Notes under the pieces: generated by a model
Told to the model about the DNA's origin: nothing
The model's database searches: none
Seen by the model: only the letters and a program-made list of their open reading frames with translations
Assembly: GCA_006937955.1 (NCBI GenBank)
Contig: SSNP01000121.1
Coordinates: forward strand, 730,722 to 794,721
Direction: 5' to 3'
DNA length: 64,000 nucleotides
Source: Pachypanchax playfairii
Taxonomy: Eukaryota > Chordata > Actinopteri > Cyprinodontiformes > Aplocheilidae
Position numbers and translations under genes: made by a program
Shown: in pieces, positions 1-10,965 of the stretch
How the letters are laid out: every line of letters begins with the position of its first letter
Position numbering within the stretch: position 1 is the stretch's first letter

Positions 1-49
1 GCATCACAACATGGTTAAAAGCTCCAAAAAGTAGATTTTGCGTGATATA

Positions 50-249
50 CAGTGGGGCAAAGAAGTATTTAGTCAGCCACCAATTGTGTAAGTTCTCCCA
101 CTTAAAAAGATCAGAGAGGCCTGTAATTTTCATCATAGGTATACCTCAACTATGAGAGACAAAATGAGGAAAAAAAATCCAGAAAATCACATTGTCTGAT
201 TTTTAAAGAATTTATTTGCAAATTATGGTGGAAAATAAGTATTTGGTCA
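50..249 (+). repeat. Left terminal inverted repeat of the Tc1 element
   Basis: A 200 bp terminal repeat that pairs with 1452-1651. It contains the outer and inner transposase-binding direct repeats sharing AAGTATTT(A/G)GTCA. Confidence 0.93.
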
Positions 250-265
250 ATAACAAAAGTTAATC

Positions 266-1288
266 TCAATACTTTGTTATATAGCCTTTGTTGGCAATGA
301 CAGAGGTCAAACGTTTTCTGTAAGTCTTCACAAGGTTTTCACACACTGTTGCTGGTATTTTGGCCCATTCCTCCATGCAGATCTCCTCTAGAGCAGTGAT
401 GTTTTGGGGCTGACGCTGGGCCACACGGACTTTCAACTCCCTCCAGAGATTTTCTATGGGGTTGAGATCTGGAGACTGGCTAGGCCACTCCAGGACCTTG
501 AAATGCTTCGTACGAAGCCACTCCTTCGTTGCCAGGGCGATGTGTTTGGGATCATTGTCATGCTGAAAGACCCAGCCACGTCTCATTTTCAATGCCCTTG
601 CTGATGGAAGGAGGTTTTCACTCAAAATCTTACGATACATGGCCCCATTCATTCTTTCCTTTACACGGATCAGTCGTCCTGGTCCCCTTGCAGAAAAACA
701 GCCCCAAAGCATGATGTTTCCACCCCCATGCTTTACAGTAGGTATGGTGTTCTTTGGATCCAACTCAGCATTCTTTCCCCTCCAAACACGACAAGTTGAG
801 TTTCTACCAAAAAGTTCTATTTTGGTTTCATCTGACCATATGATGTTCTCCCAATCCTCTTCTGGATCATCCAAATGCTCTCTAGCAAACCGCAGACGGG
901 CCTGGACGTGTCCTGGCTTCAGCAGGGGGACACGTCTGGCACTGCAGGATTTGAGTCCCTGGCGGCGTAGTGTGTTACTGATGGTAGCCTTTGTTACTTT
1001 GGTCCCAGCTCTCTGCAGGTCATTCACTAGGTCCCTCCGTGTGGTTCTGGGATTTTTGCTCACCGTTCTTGTGATCATTTTGACCCCACGGGGTGAGATC
1101 TTGCGTGGAGCCCCAGATCGAGGGAGATTATCAGTGGTCTTGTATGTCTTCCATTTTCTAATAATTGCTCCCACAGTTGATTTCTTCACACCAAGCTGCT
1201 TACCTATTGCAGATTCAGTCTTCCCAGCCTGGTGAAGGTCTACAATTTTGTTTCTGGTGTCCTTTGACAGCTCTTTGGTCTTGGCCAT
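266..1288 (-). CDS. Tc1-like transposase, apparently intact (340 aa)
   Basis: This enzyme would cut and re-insert the surrounding element at TA sites. The protein is 340 residues, the usual Tc1 length, and starts MAKTKELSKD. Residues 1-110 form the paired-like double helix-turn-helix DNA-binding region, with a basic linker near residue 60 (RSGAPRK). The glycine-rich motif HGGGNIMLWGCF spans 187-198. The DD34E catalytic triad is present: D153 in WSDET, D244 in QHDNDPKH and E279 in SPDLNPIENLW. These are the same positions as in Sleeping Beauty transposase. There is no stop, frameshift or missing catalytic residue. The ORFs seen on the opposite strand here are shadows of this gene. Whether it is expressed or active cannot be told from the sequence. 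Confidence 0.95.
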   Translation of the reverse strand: MAKTKELSKDTRNKIVDLHQAGKTESAIGKQLGVKKSTVGAIIRKWKTYKTTDNLPRSGAPRKISPRGVKMITRTVSKNPRTTRRDLVNDLQRAGTKVTKATISNTLRRQGLKSCSARRVPLLKPGHVQARLRFAREHLDDPEEDWENIIWSDETKIELFGRNSTCRVWRGKNAELDPKNTIPTVKHGGGNIMLWGCFSARGPGRLIRVKERMNGAMYRKILSENLLPSARALKMRRGWVFQHDNDPKHIALATKEWLRTKHFKVLEWPSQSPDLNPIENLWRELKVRVAQRQPQNITALEEICMEEWAKIPATVCENLVKTYRKRLTSVIANKGYITKY

Positions 1289-1451
1289 AGTGGAGTTTGG
1301 AGCGTGACTGTTTGAGGTTGTGGACAGGTGTCTTTTATACTGATAACGAGTTCACACAGGTGCCATTAATACAGGTAACGAGTGGAGGACCGAGGAGCCT
1401 CTTAAAGAAGTTACAGGTCTGTGAAAGCCAGAAATCTTACTTGTTTGTAGG

Positions 1452-1651
1452 TGACCAAATACTTATTTTCCACCACAATTTGCAAATAAATTCTTTAAAA
1501 ATCAGACAATGTGATTTTCTGGATTTTTTTTCCTCATTTTGTCTCTCATAGTTGAGGTATACCTATGATGAAAATTACAGGCCTCTCTGATCTTTTTAAG
1601 TGGGAGAACTTACACAATTGGTGGCTGACTAAATACTTCTTTGCCCCACTG
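1452..1651 (-). repeat. Right terminal inverted repeat of the Tc1 element
   Basis: Inverted partner of 50-249 with about one mismatch in 200 positions. It ends at the TA at 1652-1653. Confidence 0.93.
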
Positions 1652-1653
1652 TA

Positions 1654-3160
1654 TGACCTTTAAATCTTTCTGATTCCAACTGCGTGTTTTCTTGCAATTT
1701 TGTTTCTCCAACTGGTCGCCACCAGTTTCCAGTGGGAAAGAGGAAGACGCAAGCTGGAGACACATACAAGATTCAGTATAGCAGGTTTTTAAATAAAGCT
1801 CTAAGTGAATATGACACATTTGGTGATACTGGCTGAATTCTCCATGTCAGTAAGGTGGATATAAAGTGCAGTTTTGCAGCTGTTGTATCACTAAAAAAAC
1901 TTTGTGCACGTGCACAGCGTTGTGGAGTCACCCATGCTGATTGATAACGTTCTCCCCCGTGTGTTCTGGCAGCCCCACCCTCCACCTTTACATCAAAGAT
2001 AATGCCAGCTTTCACATCCAGATCTGGGTAACCATCTGTTGCTCTGCCAGTCAACTCCGTCAAGCCCATAATGAGAGTCTGCAGCTGAAGCCTCACTTCA
2101 CTCTCTGCAACAGTCCAGTGTTTATCCCAGCGTCATCAACTCGTACCCACTCATTACACTTTGGGGAGCTATTTTTATGATGCACATATTCATTATGCAC
2201 CTGTGAAAGTTGTGTCCGCCCACCTTCAAACATGCATTCAAACTCCTTCTTTAAATCCCAGAAATGCCCCTGAGACAGATCCGATAGAGACGTTAATCCA
2301 GCTGTTGGCTGCAGTGAAAGCATGTTTGCTAACTAGAAAAGTGTCATGAGTGATGCATGGCTGCGTGGAACGTAATCACAGTCCTGGTCAGATTACAGTT
2401 GTCGTTTTTATTGCCTGAGACTTTTTTTGTAAAACAAAAAGTGCCACACGTTTATTTTGCTTGCATGAAGGTAAAAATGTGACGTGGACACATGTTGCAT
2501 AACAGAAGGGAATCAGATGTACTTTTCCACTGGATGGTTTCAGATTTTTTTTATTTTTTCAGTTCTTGTTGGCAGTCCAGGTACAACATTACTGTTCCAG
2601 GAAACAATCCACTGTGAAGCTGTAAAAATTTAATGCCAGTTCTCACATTTATAGTAATTTCTCTGGGTGGCTGTGTGTGTCCGAGGTGGTCTGCTTACCA
2701 GAATCAGAAAGGAGACATCAACCTCCCTCATACGTGTTTGACAGAAAAGAACAAAAAAAAACAAAAAAAAAACTAACTGTGAAAACTAAAGTAACTCAGT
2801 TGCTACGAGTCAGCATTTAACTTATGATGATCTTGATGACTGAGAAACGACACAAACGTTATATGAGCTCATTCAAACCTGTTCTGGCAAAACTTTGCAG
2901 TGAAATGACACAATGTTAAAGAGAGACACAGTTCTTACAAAATACGGAATGAATGTGAACATTTACGGGTCCCTGTTGAGTTTCTACTTGTAATTTCAAG
3001 TTTTGTATTTGACAAATGTTAAACAAATCAGAGTAAGAGCACATTATAGAAACAATAGTTTATTTTATTTTTTTTGTGTCTGTCCTGATTTGTTTGGCTG
3101 ACAGAATTGTGGGTCCGGTGTCTTATTATGTCAGAACAGATTTACTCTACAACAGCAGAG
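1654..3160. other. Intergenic, no gene recognised
   Basis: AT-rich sequence with short A-runs, for example around 2750-2770. Two abutting minus-strand frames at 1773-2323 look slightly protein-like but match no family I recognise and have no supported start or splice structure. Confidence 0.5.
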
Positions 3161-3169
3161 GTTTATTTT

Positions 3170-3960
3170 ACTCCTTCTGTTATATAAGTGTATCTGGTCT
3201 CAGAGGCAGAAAGACAAAAACATTTAACAAACAACATTAAGGCACAAGAGGTGGGGGGGGGGGCAATGTAGAGACAACAAAAATGGACTAAAAATATCAC
3301 TAAACAGTACCAGCAGGAAGGCTCCCCAATAGGACCCAAGCTCAGGGGCCCCAAAACCTTGCACACTGCCCCCCAGTACAGGGCCAGGCCAGGGCCCAGT
3401 GACTCCAGTGTCCAGTGGTCAACCCCACCATGACTAGGGGTCTGCCTGAACCAGAGGGTCCAGCCTTTCCACCCCCACCACCAGCACGTTAGACACAGAC
3501 CCACAGCGGCCCCCTAACACCCCGCATGGCGGTAAGCATGAGGTAGTGACATAATGGAGCCCCACAGAGAGGTGAGCCAGGAAGGAGAAAAGGGTAGGAG
3601 CCCCCATCCACCCTCAGACCAACCCCCTGAGCCACAGTCAGTCTGAACCATCTGAGAACCCAAGCAGCCAGCTAGGGACCCACAGCCTCACAACAGCAGC
3701 CAGACCCCCACATGGCTTACACCAAATTGACGCTAGCCACATCCACACTGAGACAGCTGGCAGCCCCCCCCCCCCCAGAGCACTCAGAGGCAACTCCCAG
3801 CCACGCCCAGCCGCTGTTGAACCAGCAGCAGAGGCTGTTGGGGTGGGGCCACCCACACCTCTCGCCCATCCAGCATGAGACGTCAATGTGTCTGCAAGTG
3901 CTTTGGTGTGTGTGATGGTGGTTAATGTTGTATGTGACAGCCTGTTTAGCAGGTCTGCAA
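3170..3960. repeat. GC-rich, repeat-like segment of unknown class
   Basis: The base composition changes sharply from the AT-rich flanks to C/G-rich sequence with polyG (about 3252-3261) and polyC (about 3767-3776) runs. It has no long supported ORF. Such islands are usually untranslated parts of a retroelement, but I could not assign a family. Confidence 0.35.
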
Positions 3961-4511
3961 CATTAAAGAAGGTCAAATTTGACTAAACTTCAAGTAACAA
4001 TATAAAACTTATAATTTCAATTGAAAAACTGGATCCTAAAAGGAAACTTTAACTGTGCTAACCAAACAAGATTATATGTATTTAAAGTTTAACATCTGAT
4101 CTCACTGCACAAAAACCTTTTTATTGTTTTTTTATGTGAAAAGTTATTTTCATTCCACTACTGTCACAAATGAATGTGAGTAATGTGATTCTCTCATTCT
4201 CGACATTCCAGTGTGACGTCAGTGTTCAAAGTATCACACCAGAACTAACTGGATCTTCTATCAGAGTCCAAGAGAAGGTTTTATACAGCACTTTAAAATC
4301 CTCTGTCACTTTGTTAATCCCCGTGTTCCCTAAAGGTTATCATTTGGATTAGCAGAGAGATGTACGATTCACCACTAGTTTTCAGGCTGAATTGGTTCAT
4401 TTGTCAGACTGTTTTAAAGACGTGAAATGTCCACTTCAATATGACATAGTAACATTTCAGCTTAAGTGTTTCCAGATTCTCTTCTTTCTAAACCGACTTT
4501 ATAACCCACTT

Positions 4512-4880
4512 AAGACAAGTCAAGTCAAGTCAACTTCATTTATATAGCGCTTTAAGAACAGCGGCAGCTGATACAAAGCGCTGAACAAAGTTAAACAGAT
4601 AAAAACACCACAAAAGAATGTGAAACATTAAACATATATGAACAATAAGATAGAAAGGCTCAAGATGGGAGGAAAGCCAAGGCAAACAAGTAGGTTTTAA
4701 GTTGAGACTTAAAGACAGCCAGAGACAAGGCTTGTCGAATCTGTAGCGGTAGCAGGTTCCACAACCTCGGACCCGCCACAGAAAATGCTCTGAAGAAAGA
4801 AATTTGCTTGAAATGCTTACAAAGTAAATCAAAAAGCTGATGAGAAAGCAGCACAAAATCTGCGAAAGTCACAAGATGCT
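4512..4880 (-). mobile_element. 3' end of a non-LTR retrotransposon (LINE), truncated
   Basis: Read on the minus strand, 4660-4872 encodes a C-terminal reverse-transcriptase tail including FSVAGPRLWNLLPLQIRQ and a following FKSQLKTYLF. This signature is typical of the end of ORF2 in fish L2/CR1-like LINEs. It is followed by a 3' region with the TATATAGCGCTTTAAG-type tail seen at the end of many fish retroelements (4541-4556). It is 5'-truncated, as is usual for LINEs. The clade assignment is uncertain. Confidence 0.7.
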
Positions 4881-5292
4881 CAGAAGAACCAGGAAAACAA
4901 CAAACAAGCAGTAGAATCTGACAAAAAAACCAGAGAACATAAAAGGTTTTTATAGGCTGTAAGACCCAACTTATTAAAACTTATTAAAAAATAGCCAGAA
5001 AATTCTGATTATTTGGAACTGGGATGTTTACGAAGCCTTAGAACAAAATTCACAAACGTTTTTTGCTGTATCATGTTATTTATAATAGATTTTTTTTATC
5101 ACATTTATTACATTGGCCGTCTTTACGGTTTAATTGTAATATAAAAAATGAGGTAATAATAATGCATTCATCCATATAATAATGATGATTTAACCTGAAA
5201 AAAAGGCAAGTGGATCATTTACTGGGAGCAACCATATTAGAAATGATCAAAACTATGTAGCAAATATGATACAAGGGTCATTATAGGGTTAA

Positions 5293-5996
5293 AGAGGCCA
5301 TATCACACAAATTATAGGACTTTGTGGTTATTTCTTAAAGAAGCCCTTCCATTAAAAATGGTTTTTCTGAGGTTTCAACTTCTCTTTCAGTTTTTTCTCT
5401 CAAACTACGCAGGTGGTGATAAAACCTGAGTTCTCCCGAGTGTTTAATATTACATGTTAATTCTTAGAGGACATTTCATACAAATTTCAGGACTTTGAGG
5501 TTATTTCTTCAGTATTAACCTGTTATATGAAACATTTTATACACTTATTAACAGACTTTTCAATCTGTCTGCATCAGAATTTGGCTCATTCATCAGCAGC
5601 TCGTTCATATTCATTATTCGAATTTGCTGAACTCGGATTGGCTAACAACTAGCTTATGAGCGCAAGGTATACTGTTTCCTAACCCGCTGCACATGGCAGC
5701 AGCAGACGTCATGTCTTGCTGTTTGATACGTGTTCATGCTAACAGCTTTTAGCCAGCAGCATGCTAGGCGTTGTTTCAACTGCAGGAGCTGCCGAATACT
5801 GACAAACAAAGGAGTTGTAACGAAACAGATACAGGCCGTTCGGACTCGGGAGAACTCGGGTGTTATCGCTGTTTTATAAAAACTGAAAGAGAAGTTGTTG
5901 ACCTGTTTTCACACCCACTATGAAGGTAAAAACACCTGTGGAGCTAAAATATTCAACAGAAACCTCAGAAAAACAGTTTTTAATGGAAGGGCCTCT
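5293..5996 (-). mobile_element. TTAA-flanked MITE, AGAGGCC family, copy A (rearranged)
   Basis: Flanked by TTAA at 5289-5292 and 5997-6000, with ends AGAGGCC... and ...GGGCCTCT. It is the same family as 12325-13518, 22129-22943 and 52316-53174, in inverted orientation relative to the second and fourth. The first ~170 bp is a fragment of the same family in the opposite orientation, so this copy is internally rearranged or a nested pair. It has no coding capacity. Confidence 0.8.
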
Positions 5997-6000
5997 TTAA

Positions 6001-7246
6001 GATTCATAAATTGTACAATGTATAAAGTTGGAAATTACATTTCTTAATTTTCCTTTATTCAGAGTTTATGAAATCTGAGTTTCCCACTGTAAGTGAATGC
6101 AGCATGTGATGCTGTCAGATGAAGCATCTTCCCATTTGAACTTAAATTTAAAACATGTACATATGATCCAATAGGATTCATTCTTTTTCTTGCCTTCATG
6201 CCCAATTTCAAACATGTTTCTTATGTTTTTGGGGTTTTGAGGCCAGTCTTTAATTTTATCACACAGTGAGGTTGAGTCAGGAATGTGGAAGGTTATTTGA
6301 GGCTGTGTTTTCATCATATTTTCTGTTTTTGGTGCCTCAGACTAACAGAACAGTAATTTTCAGCTTCTTCTTCCATCCTCACACCTCTAACTCACAAACA
6401 CCAACTCATCGGCTTGTTGGTGAGGTTTGTCGTCTCTTTCGACTCTATGAGATTTGACAGGAAACCCAAATCATGTGTTCTATCTTTACCATAAACTGGA
6501 CAAGGAACTCATTCCTAACAACAAAACTTCAAAAAAGTGAAATATCCTGAGGTCACAGCACTTTGGAGAGAGAGAGGTCAGTCAGTATTATAATCCACAA
6601 GGACAAAGCATTCCTAGAGTGGGCTGGGTTCATCCAACAAAACACGCCCAAACCTCAGCAGATCAGCCGTTTGCAGTTTCATCCCAACGTGTTTTTATAA
6701 ATGTTCAAGTCAAGGTCTTCATAGAGCTGAACGAAACTCAAACCAGTGTTTGCTTTAAGTTTTAGCCAAAAGTCATGCTGAGCTGAAATGAATCCGCTTC
6801 GCCCGACTGCTTTTTGTTGACATGAACACAGATACTAAAAGACAGCTTTTGTTTAAAGCCTCGATCTGGAGGGATGTTGGGATCTCGAAGCATCTTTAAT
6901 CCTTTGGCTTCAGCGGCACGTCAACTCACACCTGTCAAAGAAAACAAATGGAACAAAAAGCTGCACGTGTAGAAGAAGCTACATGACAGGCACCTTTCTT
7001 TAGGGGAGTTTGTGTTTGATTCAGGGATTTTAAACCACAAACTGAAAAAAAAACCTGCAGAATTTGTTTACTTTTTAAAATAATTTTATAAAAGATTCAC
7101 TTAATCAGTGTTTTGCATTTTTTCTGATTCTAAACCTGCAGAAAAGCATTAAAAACTTTTATGGACCAATTTTATTTCAGTTTTTATTAAAAATAAAATG
7201 TAACTCAAAACACAGTCAACAAATTAAATCAAAGCAGGAGAAGCTT
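6001..7246. other. Intergenic, nothing recognised
   Basis: AT-rich sequence. The short ORFs at 6066-6457 have no family features and no splice context. Confidence 0.5.
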
Positions 7247-7250
7247 TTAA

Positions 7251-7923
7251 AGAGGAACTCACCCCATCTAAATTATCTTCCTGCCTTAACTGCTTTTTCA
7301 AATAATGCTGAAAGAGGCGTTACTGAGGACCCTGGGGAAGAGGTGGTCTTGGGCTGTGATTGATGTGTAGCACTTCTCTGTGTTTAGATTAGCTCCAGTG
7401 TGATTCTGCCGTGTTGCAGAGAGGTAACCCGAGCTTGATGAGAATATAACGCCTATAAATCACATCCACACGATCACAACCACTGCAGGGACGTCTTTGC
7501 CCCGATTTCATTATACTTTTACTGATATTAGTTATTCTCTTTATCGTAGTTTTCAGCTAGTTGTTCTAAATCCCTGCAGCTCTGAGAAGCTGGAGACAAC
7601 AGGCGGTCGGGGGATATAGTGTGTCTGTCTGAGAGATGGTTTTCTACTCCAGGAGGCGTGTCTTAGAGACGATGCTGGTGACATAGACATGAGCGCTGAT
7701 GTGGACATGTACCACTTTCAGCCAATCAGAAATATCAAATGCAATAACCATCTTTCAACCCTAAGAGGGCAGCACTAAGACGTTTTTAGACCAAAAAGTG
7801 TAGAATTTAGCAAGTTTACATGAAAATGTCAAAAAATGCCCAGAAAATGAAATATTACATTAGCAAAGACCCACTAATACAATTTATAAGCAGAAAAAAA
7901 CAGTTTTGGGGGTGAGTTGCTCT
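7251..7923. mobile_element. TTAA-flanked MITE, AGAG(G/C)AACTCACCCC family
   Basis: Flanked by TTAA at 7247-7250 and 7924-7927. The left end AGAGGAACTCACCCC matches the reverse complement of the right end with one mismatch (AGAGCAACTCACCCC). It is 673 bp and non-coding. It begins TTAA-AG like the other MITEs in this window but has a different internal sequence. Confidence 0.8.
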
Positions 7924-8822
7924 TTAAATGATAAAAGATATTAAAGGCTAAACAAATTTCAGTCAGTTCTGACTAACTGTGAGGATAGATTGGAAATGGT
8001 GAAGTCAAAGTGTTGAAAGATTTTTTTATTCTTTTAAGATAGATTTTAATATATTTCATCTGAGCCACACAGTAGAAACTGTCTGCATGGAAAGAACAAT
8101 AATAAAAACCCATAAATCACGTTAATCTTCTACAAATTTCTGTTCAGTTCTTTGCACCTGACTGGAAATGCGAGAATGAATTTGTAAACAAAGAACATTT
8201 TAGGACATTTTTACACAAAGCCAGTTGGATGTGAAATCCAAATTAATGTCATTTTTGCAGGATTTGGACTCAGTGAATGTTGGTAAAGTGTTTTAAACCT
8301 AAACAAATATCACCCTGATGTTCTTTAGAGAACAGTAAGTTAAAGAAAAGCACGTCCTTAATTTGGGCATGTTTTCATCTGGCACATAATATACAACAAG
8401 CCTTAACGATGTAAAACATGACAGCATCTCCACTAATCTGTCAAAAGTTTAAATAGATGACTTTAAATGGCACAGGTAAGGTCCTATACATGAAGAGACC
8501 TGCTGAATTCCCCTCCAGTTCGGTGTTATTTATCTTCTTCTATCATCAAACGGCTTTTTGGTTGATTTAATCAGAAACATAAAATGTAGCCTTAAGCTGG
8601 AAGTGAAATGCAGATGTAGAAGTGGAGCTGAAAGAATCACAGTCAGCCACATAGACTGTGTATAAAGATATACAACACGTCTCCATCTATTTCTGTTGTA
8701 GAAAAGTGAGTCATGTGATCCTGTTTATAGAAGCAGGAACCTGCAAACAACAGACATGGTGCTTAAAGTCCTGCCCACTGACCCGCACACAATCATCAGA
8801 AACTAATTACAACTTTTAGTGT

Positions 8823-10350
8823 TCACAAAATTAAAAATTTAAGAAAAAAAAATGTCAGCTCTTCTTCAGAGTCATTAGAAGGTTCTAGCTGTGAACAGGA
8901 AGGATCTCCTGAAGAAGCCTTTGACTGAAAACACTCTGTTGTTGAGTTACTGTGTTGTGATGAGGATGATGAGGGTTTCCCATGATTCATTTTTTGAAGC
9001 ATTATCCTTTGAACAGTCAATCCTCTTCAACTCTCTGTCGTCTCATTTGGCAGGCAGAGACACACTGGAGTCCAGGATCTACTCCTTCAGCCACGTCTCA
9101 GTGAAACACATGATACTGCATCTCTGATACTCTGACTGAGTCTTTAATAGTGTTTCAAGTTCATCGATCTTGTTTGCAAGAGATCTCACTAAGGTTGCTA
9201 ACTGTCCCTTTGAAAAACGGAATCGTCCCGTATTTAGAGATAAAAGTACGCATCCCGTATTGAGCTGAAAAGTGACGCACTTTGTCCCGTGTTACCGTGA
9301 GAATCAAAATTAGTCTGTAAAATGTCAATGAAAATGTAAGGTAAACATATTCCCAATCCCTCTCCTGCTCAGTGACCAATGAGCTGACAGCATGTACACA
9401 TGAATATGACAATACAGAATCCCACTGATCTTATTGGTCGAGGTGCGGTTGCTTGCGAAGAAGATAAGATAAGAAGACAACAGACGACCATTACAAAGCA
9501 GCATGAGTGACAGTGAGACAGACTCCGACACTGCTTTACAGGTCTCGGATGATAGTGCACCTTCAACCAGCAAATGCTTTCACTCCTCAAGAAGTGCTCT
9601 TTACTGCAGCAAGAGCTCAAAAGAAATACAAATGGAAAAAATAGAATGTCTCCACAATATGTAGCATTAAACTTTTTATTTTTATTTTTTACTTCAACTG
9701 TAGCCTACAGACATGGACTTTGAGTTACACATATTTTATGTTTATAGCTTTTCCATAGACTCTGAACTTATTACACTAAATTTGCTCTATTACAGGAACG
9801 TTCTGCTTTCTATTGTTCTTTATGTATTTATACAATTTTAGGTAGGCAGGACAGTTTTCTGTTAAGAAATGTACTAATTTTATTATGGTAATTTTATTAT
9901 TTTTGCACAAAAACATAAATTGCTAAATAATAATTTGTTTTTTATGTGTTCACAAAAAATATGCTTCTACTTAAATCAGGTTCAAGTCAGATCGTTAAAA
10001 AAATAATTTCATACACAAAAAAGAGCTAAAAAAATTCACCAAGCCAGGAAGGGTGATGGTAATCGGGTTGGCCGGCCCCTCCAGCGAGGTGTCCCTTATT
10101 TATTTTTCAGGGAGTTGGCAACCCTAGATCTCACATTCATCAGTATGGCTGATGGAAGAGGGTTAAACTTCATCTCTTCACTTTGCTCCTGCTCTACATC
10201 CACATTTTCTTGAACTTTTTAACTCATCTGGGATTTGAGGTGTCAATTTTAGTTTGATTGGAGCCTTAGAAATGTCCATTAGCTGCTGTTTTTTAAAAAC
10301 TAGTCCCTAATTGCTATCCCTCATTGCTATGGTTACGCATCATAACAAGT
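8823..10350 (-). mobile_element. LINE-derived non-autonomous repeat, interrupted by a hAT element
   Basis: The minus-strand sequence of 8823-9189 plus 10127-10350 aligns with the plus strand of 48540-49185. It contains a decayed endonuclease-domain stretch (an FTETWL-type motif, near 9070-9110) running directly into a 3' region, so most of the reverse transcriptase is missing. The other copy has the same gap. The hAT-like element at 9190-10126 splits this copy. Confidence 0.7.
9190..10126. mobile_element. hAT-like element with 8-bp target duplication
   Basis: Direct 8-bp duplications GATCTCAC flank it (9182-9189 and 10127-10134). The ends TAAGGTTGCTAACT and AGTTGGCAACCCTA are imperfect inverted repeats. 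Eight-bp duplications are diagnostic of the hAT superfamily. The plus strand from about 9504 (MSDSETDSDT...) holds a frameshifted remnant of an acidic transposase N-terminus, and the rest of the coding region is gone. The element is non-autonomous and decayed. Confidence 0.82.
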
Positions 10351-10472
10351 GGCAAAAATCCAAACAAGTTTTCACACAAAATTTTAGAACTAATTAACTG
10401 TTTAAAACTAATGCAAAAGGTTCAGCACAAAACCATCAAATGTAAAATTGTAAATTATGTGTGAATAATTAA

Positions 10473-10961
10473 AGGTGTGGTATGTAAGAATTTTACAATG
10501 AAATAATTACACAACAGTCTAATGCCCGACTGATGTTGAGAATAAAGTTACATTGTAACAGATCTCAATCTCAGCCAGATGGATGTTCACCAGTTTTTGT
10601 CATTTAAAAACAAATCCTTGTTTAAACTAACTATTCCACGTCCAGACTTCCTGGTTCCATAGCCAATCACGTGTGTGCCTGCAAGGTTACCAAGTCTTCA
10701 ATGCAAGCATCTGCAATTCAACAACGACCAGCAGCAAAGAGTGAAAGAAGAAGCCCTGAGGTAACTGTTATTAAACCTTAAGAAACCACCACATCCTTCC
10801 CCCAAAACTGAACAAATACAAAAGAAACAAAATGAGGATCGACATTGGAACTGGCAACCCAGCAGAAAAATCAGGAAGGGGAGGGGGTGAGTGGCTGAGA
10901 GCGGACGCTACTGTTTTTCTACATGAATTATTTGATGGTCTAATTCTTACATATTGCACCT
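10473..10961. mobile_element. TTAA-flanked MITE, AGGTGTGGTATGTAAGAATT family
   Basis: TTAA lies at 10469-10472 and 10962-10965. The 20-bp terminal inverted repeats AGGTG(TGG/CAA)TATGTAAGAATT have about three mismatches. It is 489 bp and non-coding; the minus-strand ORF across it (10771-11286) is incidental. Confidence 0.8.
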
Positions 10962-10965
10962 TTAA

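Larger units (their letters stand above)
50..1651 (-). mobile_element. Complete Tc1/mariner (Tc1-like, IR/DR) DNA transposon
   Basis: Both ends begin CAGTGGGGCAAAG and are flanked by the target dinucleotide TA (48-49 and 1652-1653). The terminal inverted repeats are 200 bp each (50-249 and 1452-1651). By eye they differ at one base only, within an AATTATGG / AATTGTGG stretch. Each repeat carries an outer and an inner copy of the core AAGTATTT(A/G)GTCA (63-75 and 237-249 on the left), which is the IR/DR arrangement of Sleeping Beauty-type elements. An uninterrupted transposase gene lies between them on the minus strand. Near-identical ends and an open frame point to a recent insertion of an autonomous copy. 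Confidence 0.95.

Noticed and set aside
404..1235. Plus-strand ORFs of 61-198 codons over the Tc1 element
   Set aside because: They are antisense shadows of the minus-strand transposase, which has the DD34E triad and full length.
1773..2323. Two abutting minus-strand frames (107 and 76 codons) with protein-like texture
   Set aside because: No recognised family, no consistent splice signals and a frame change between them. They could be a relic but are not supportable.
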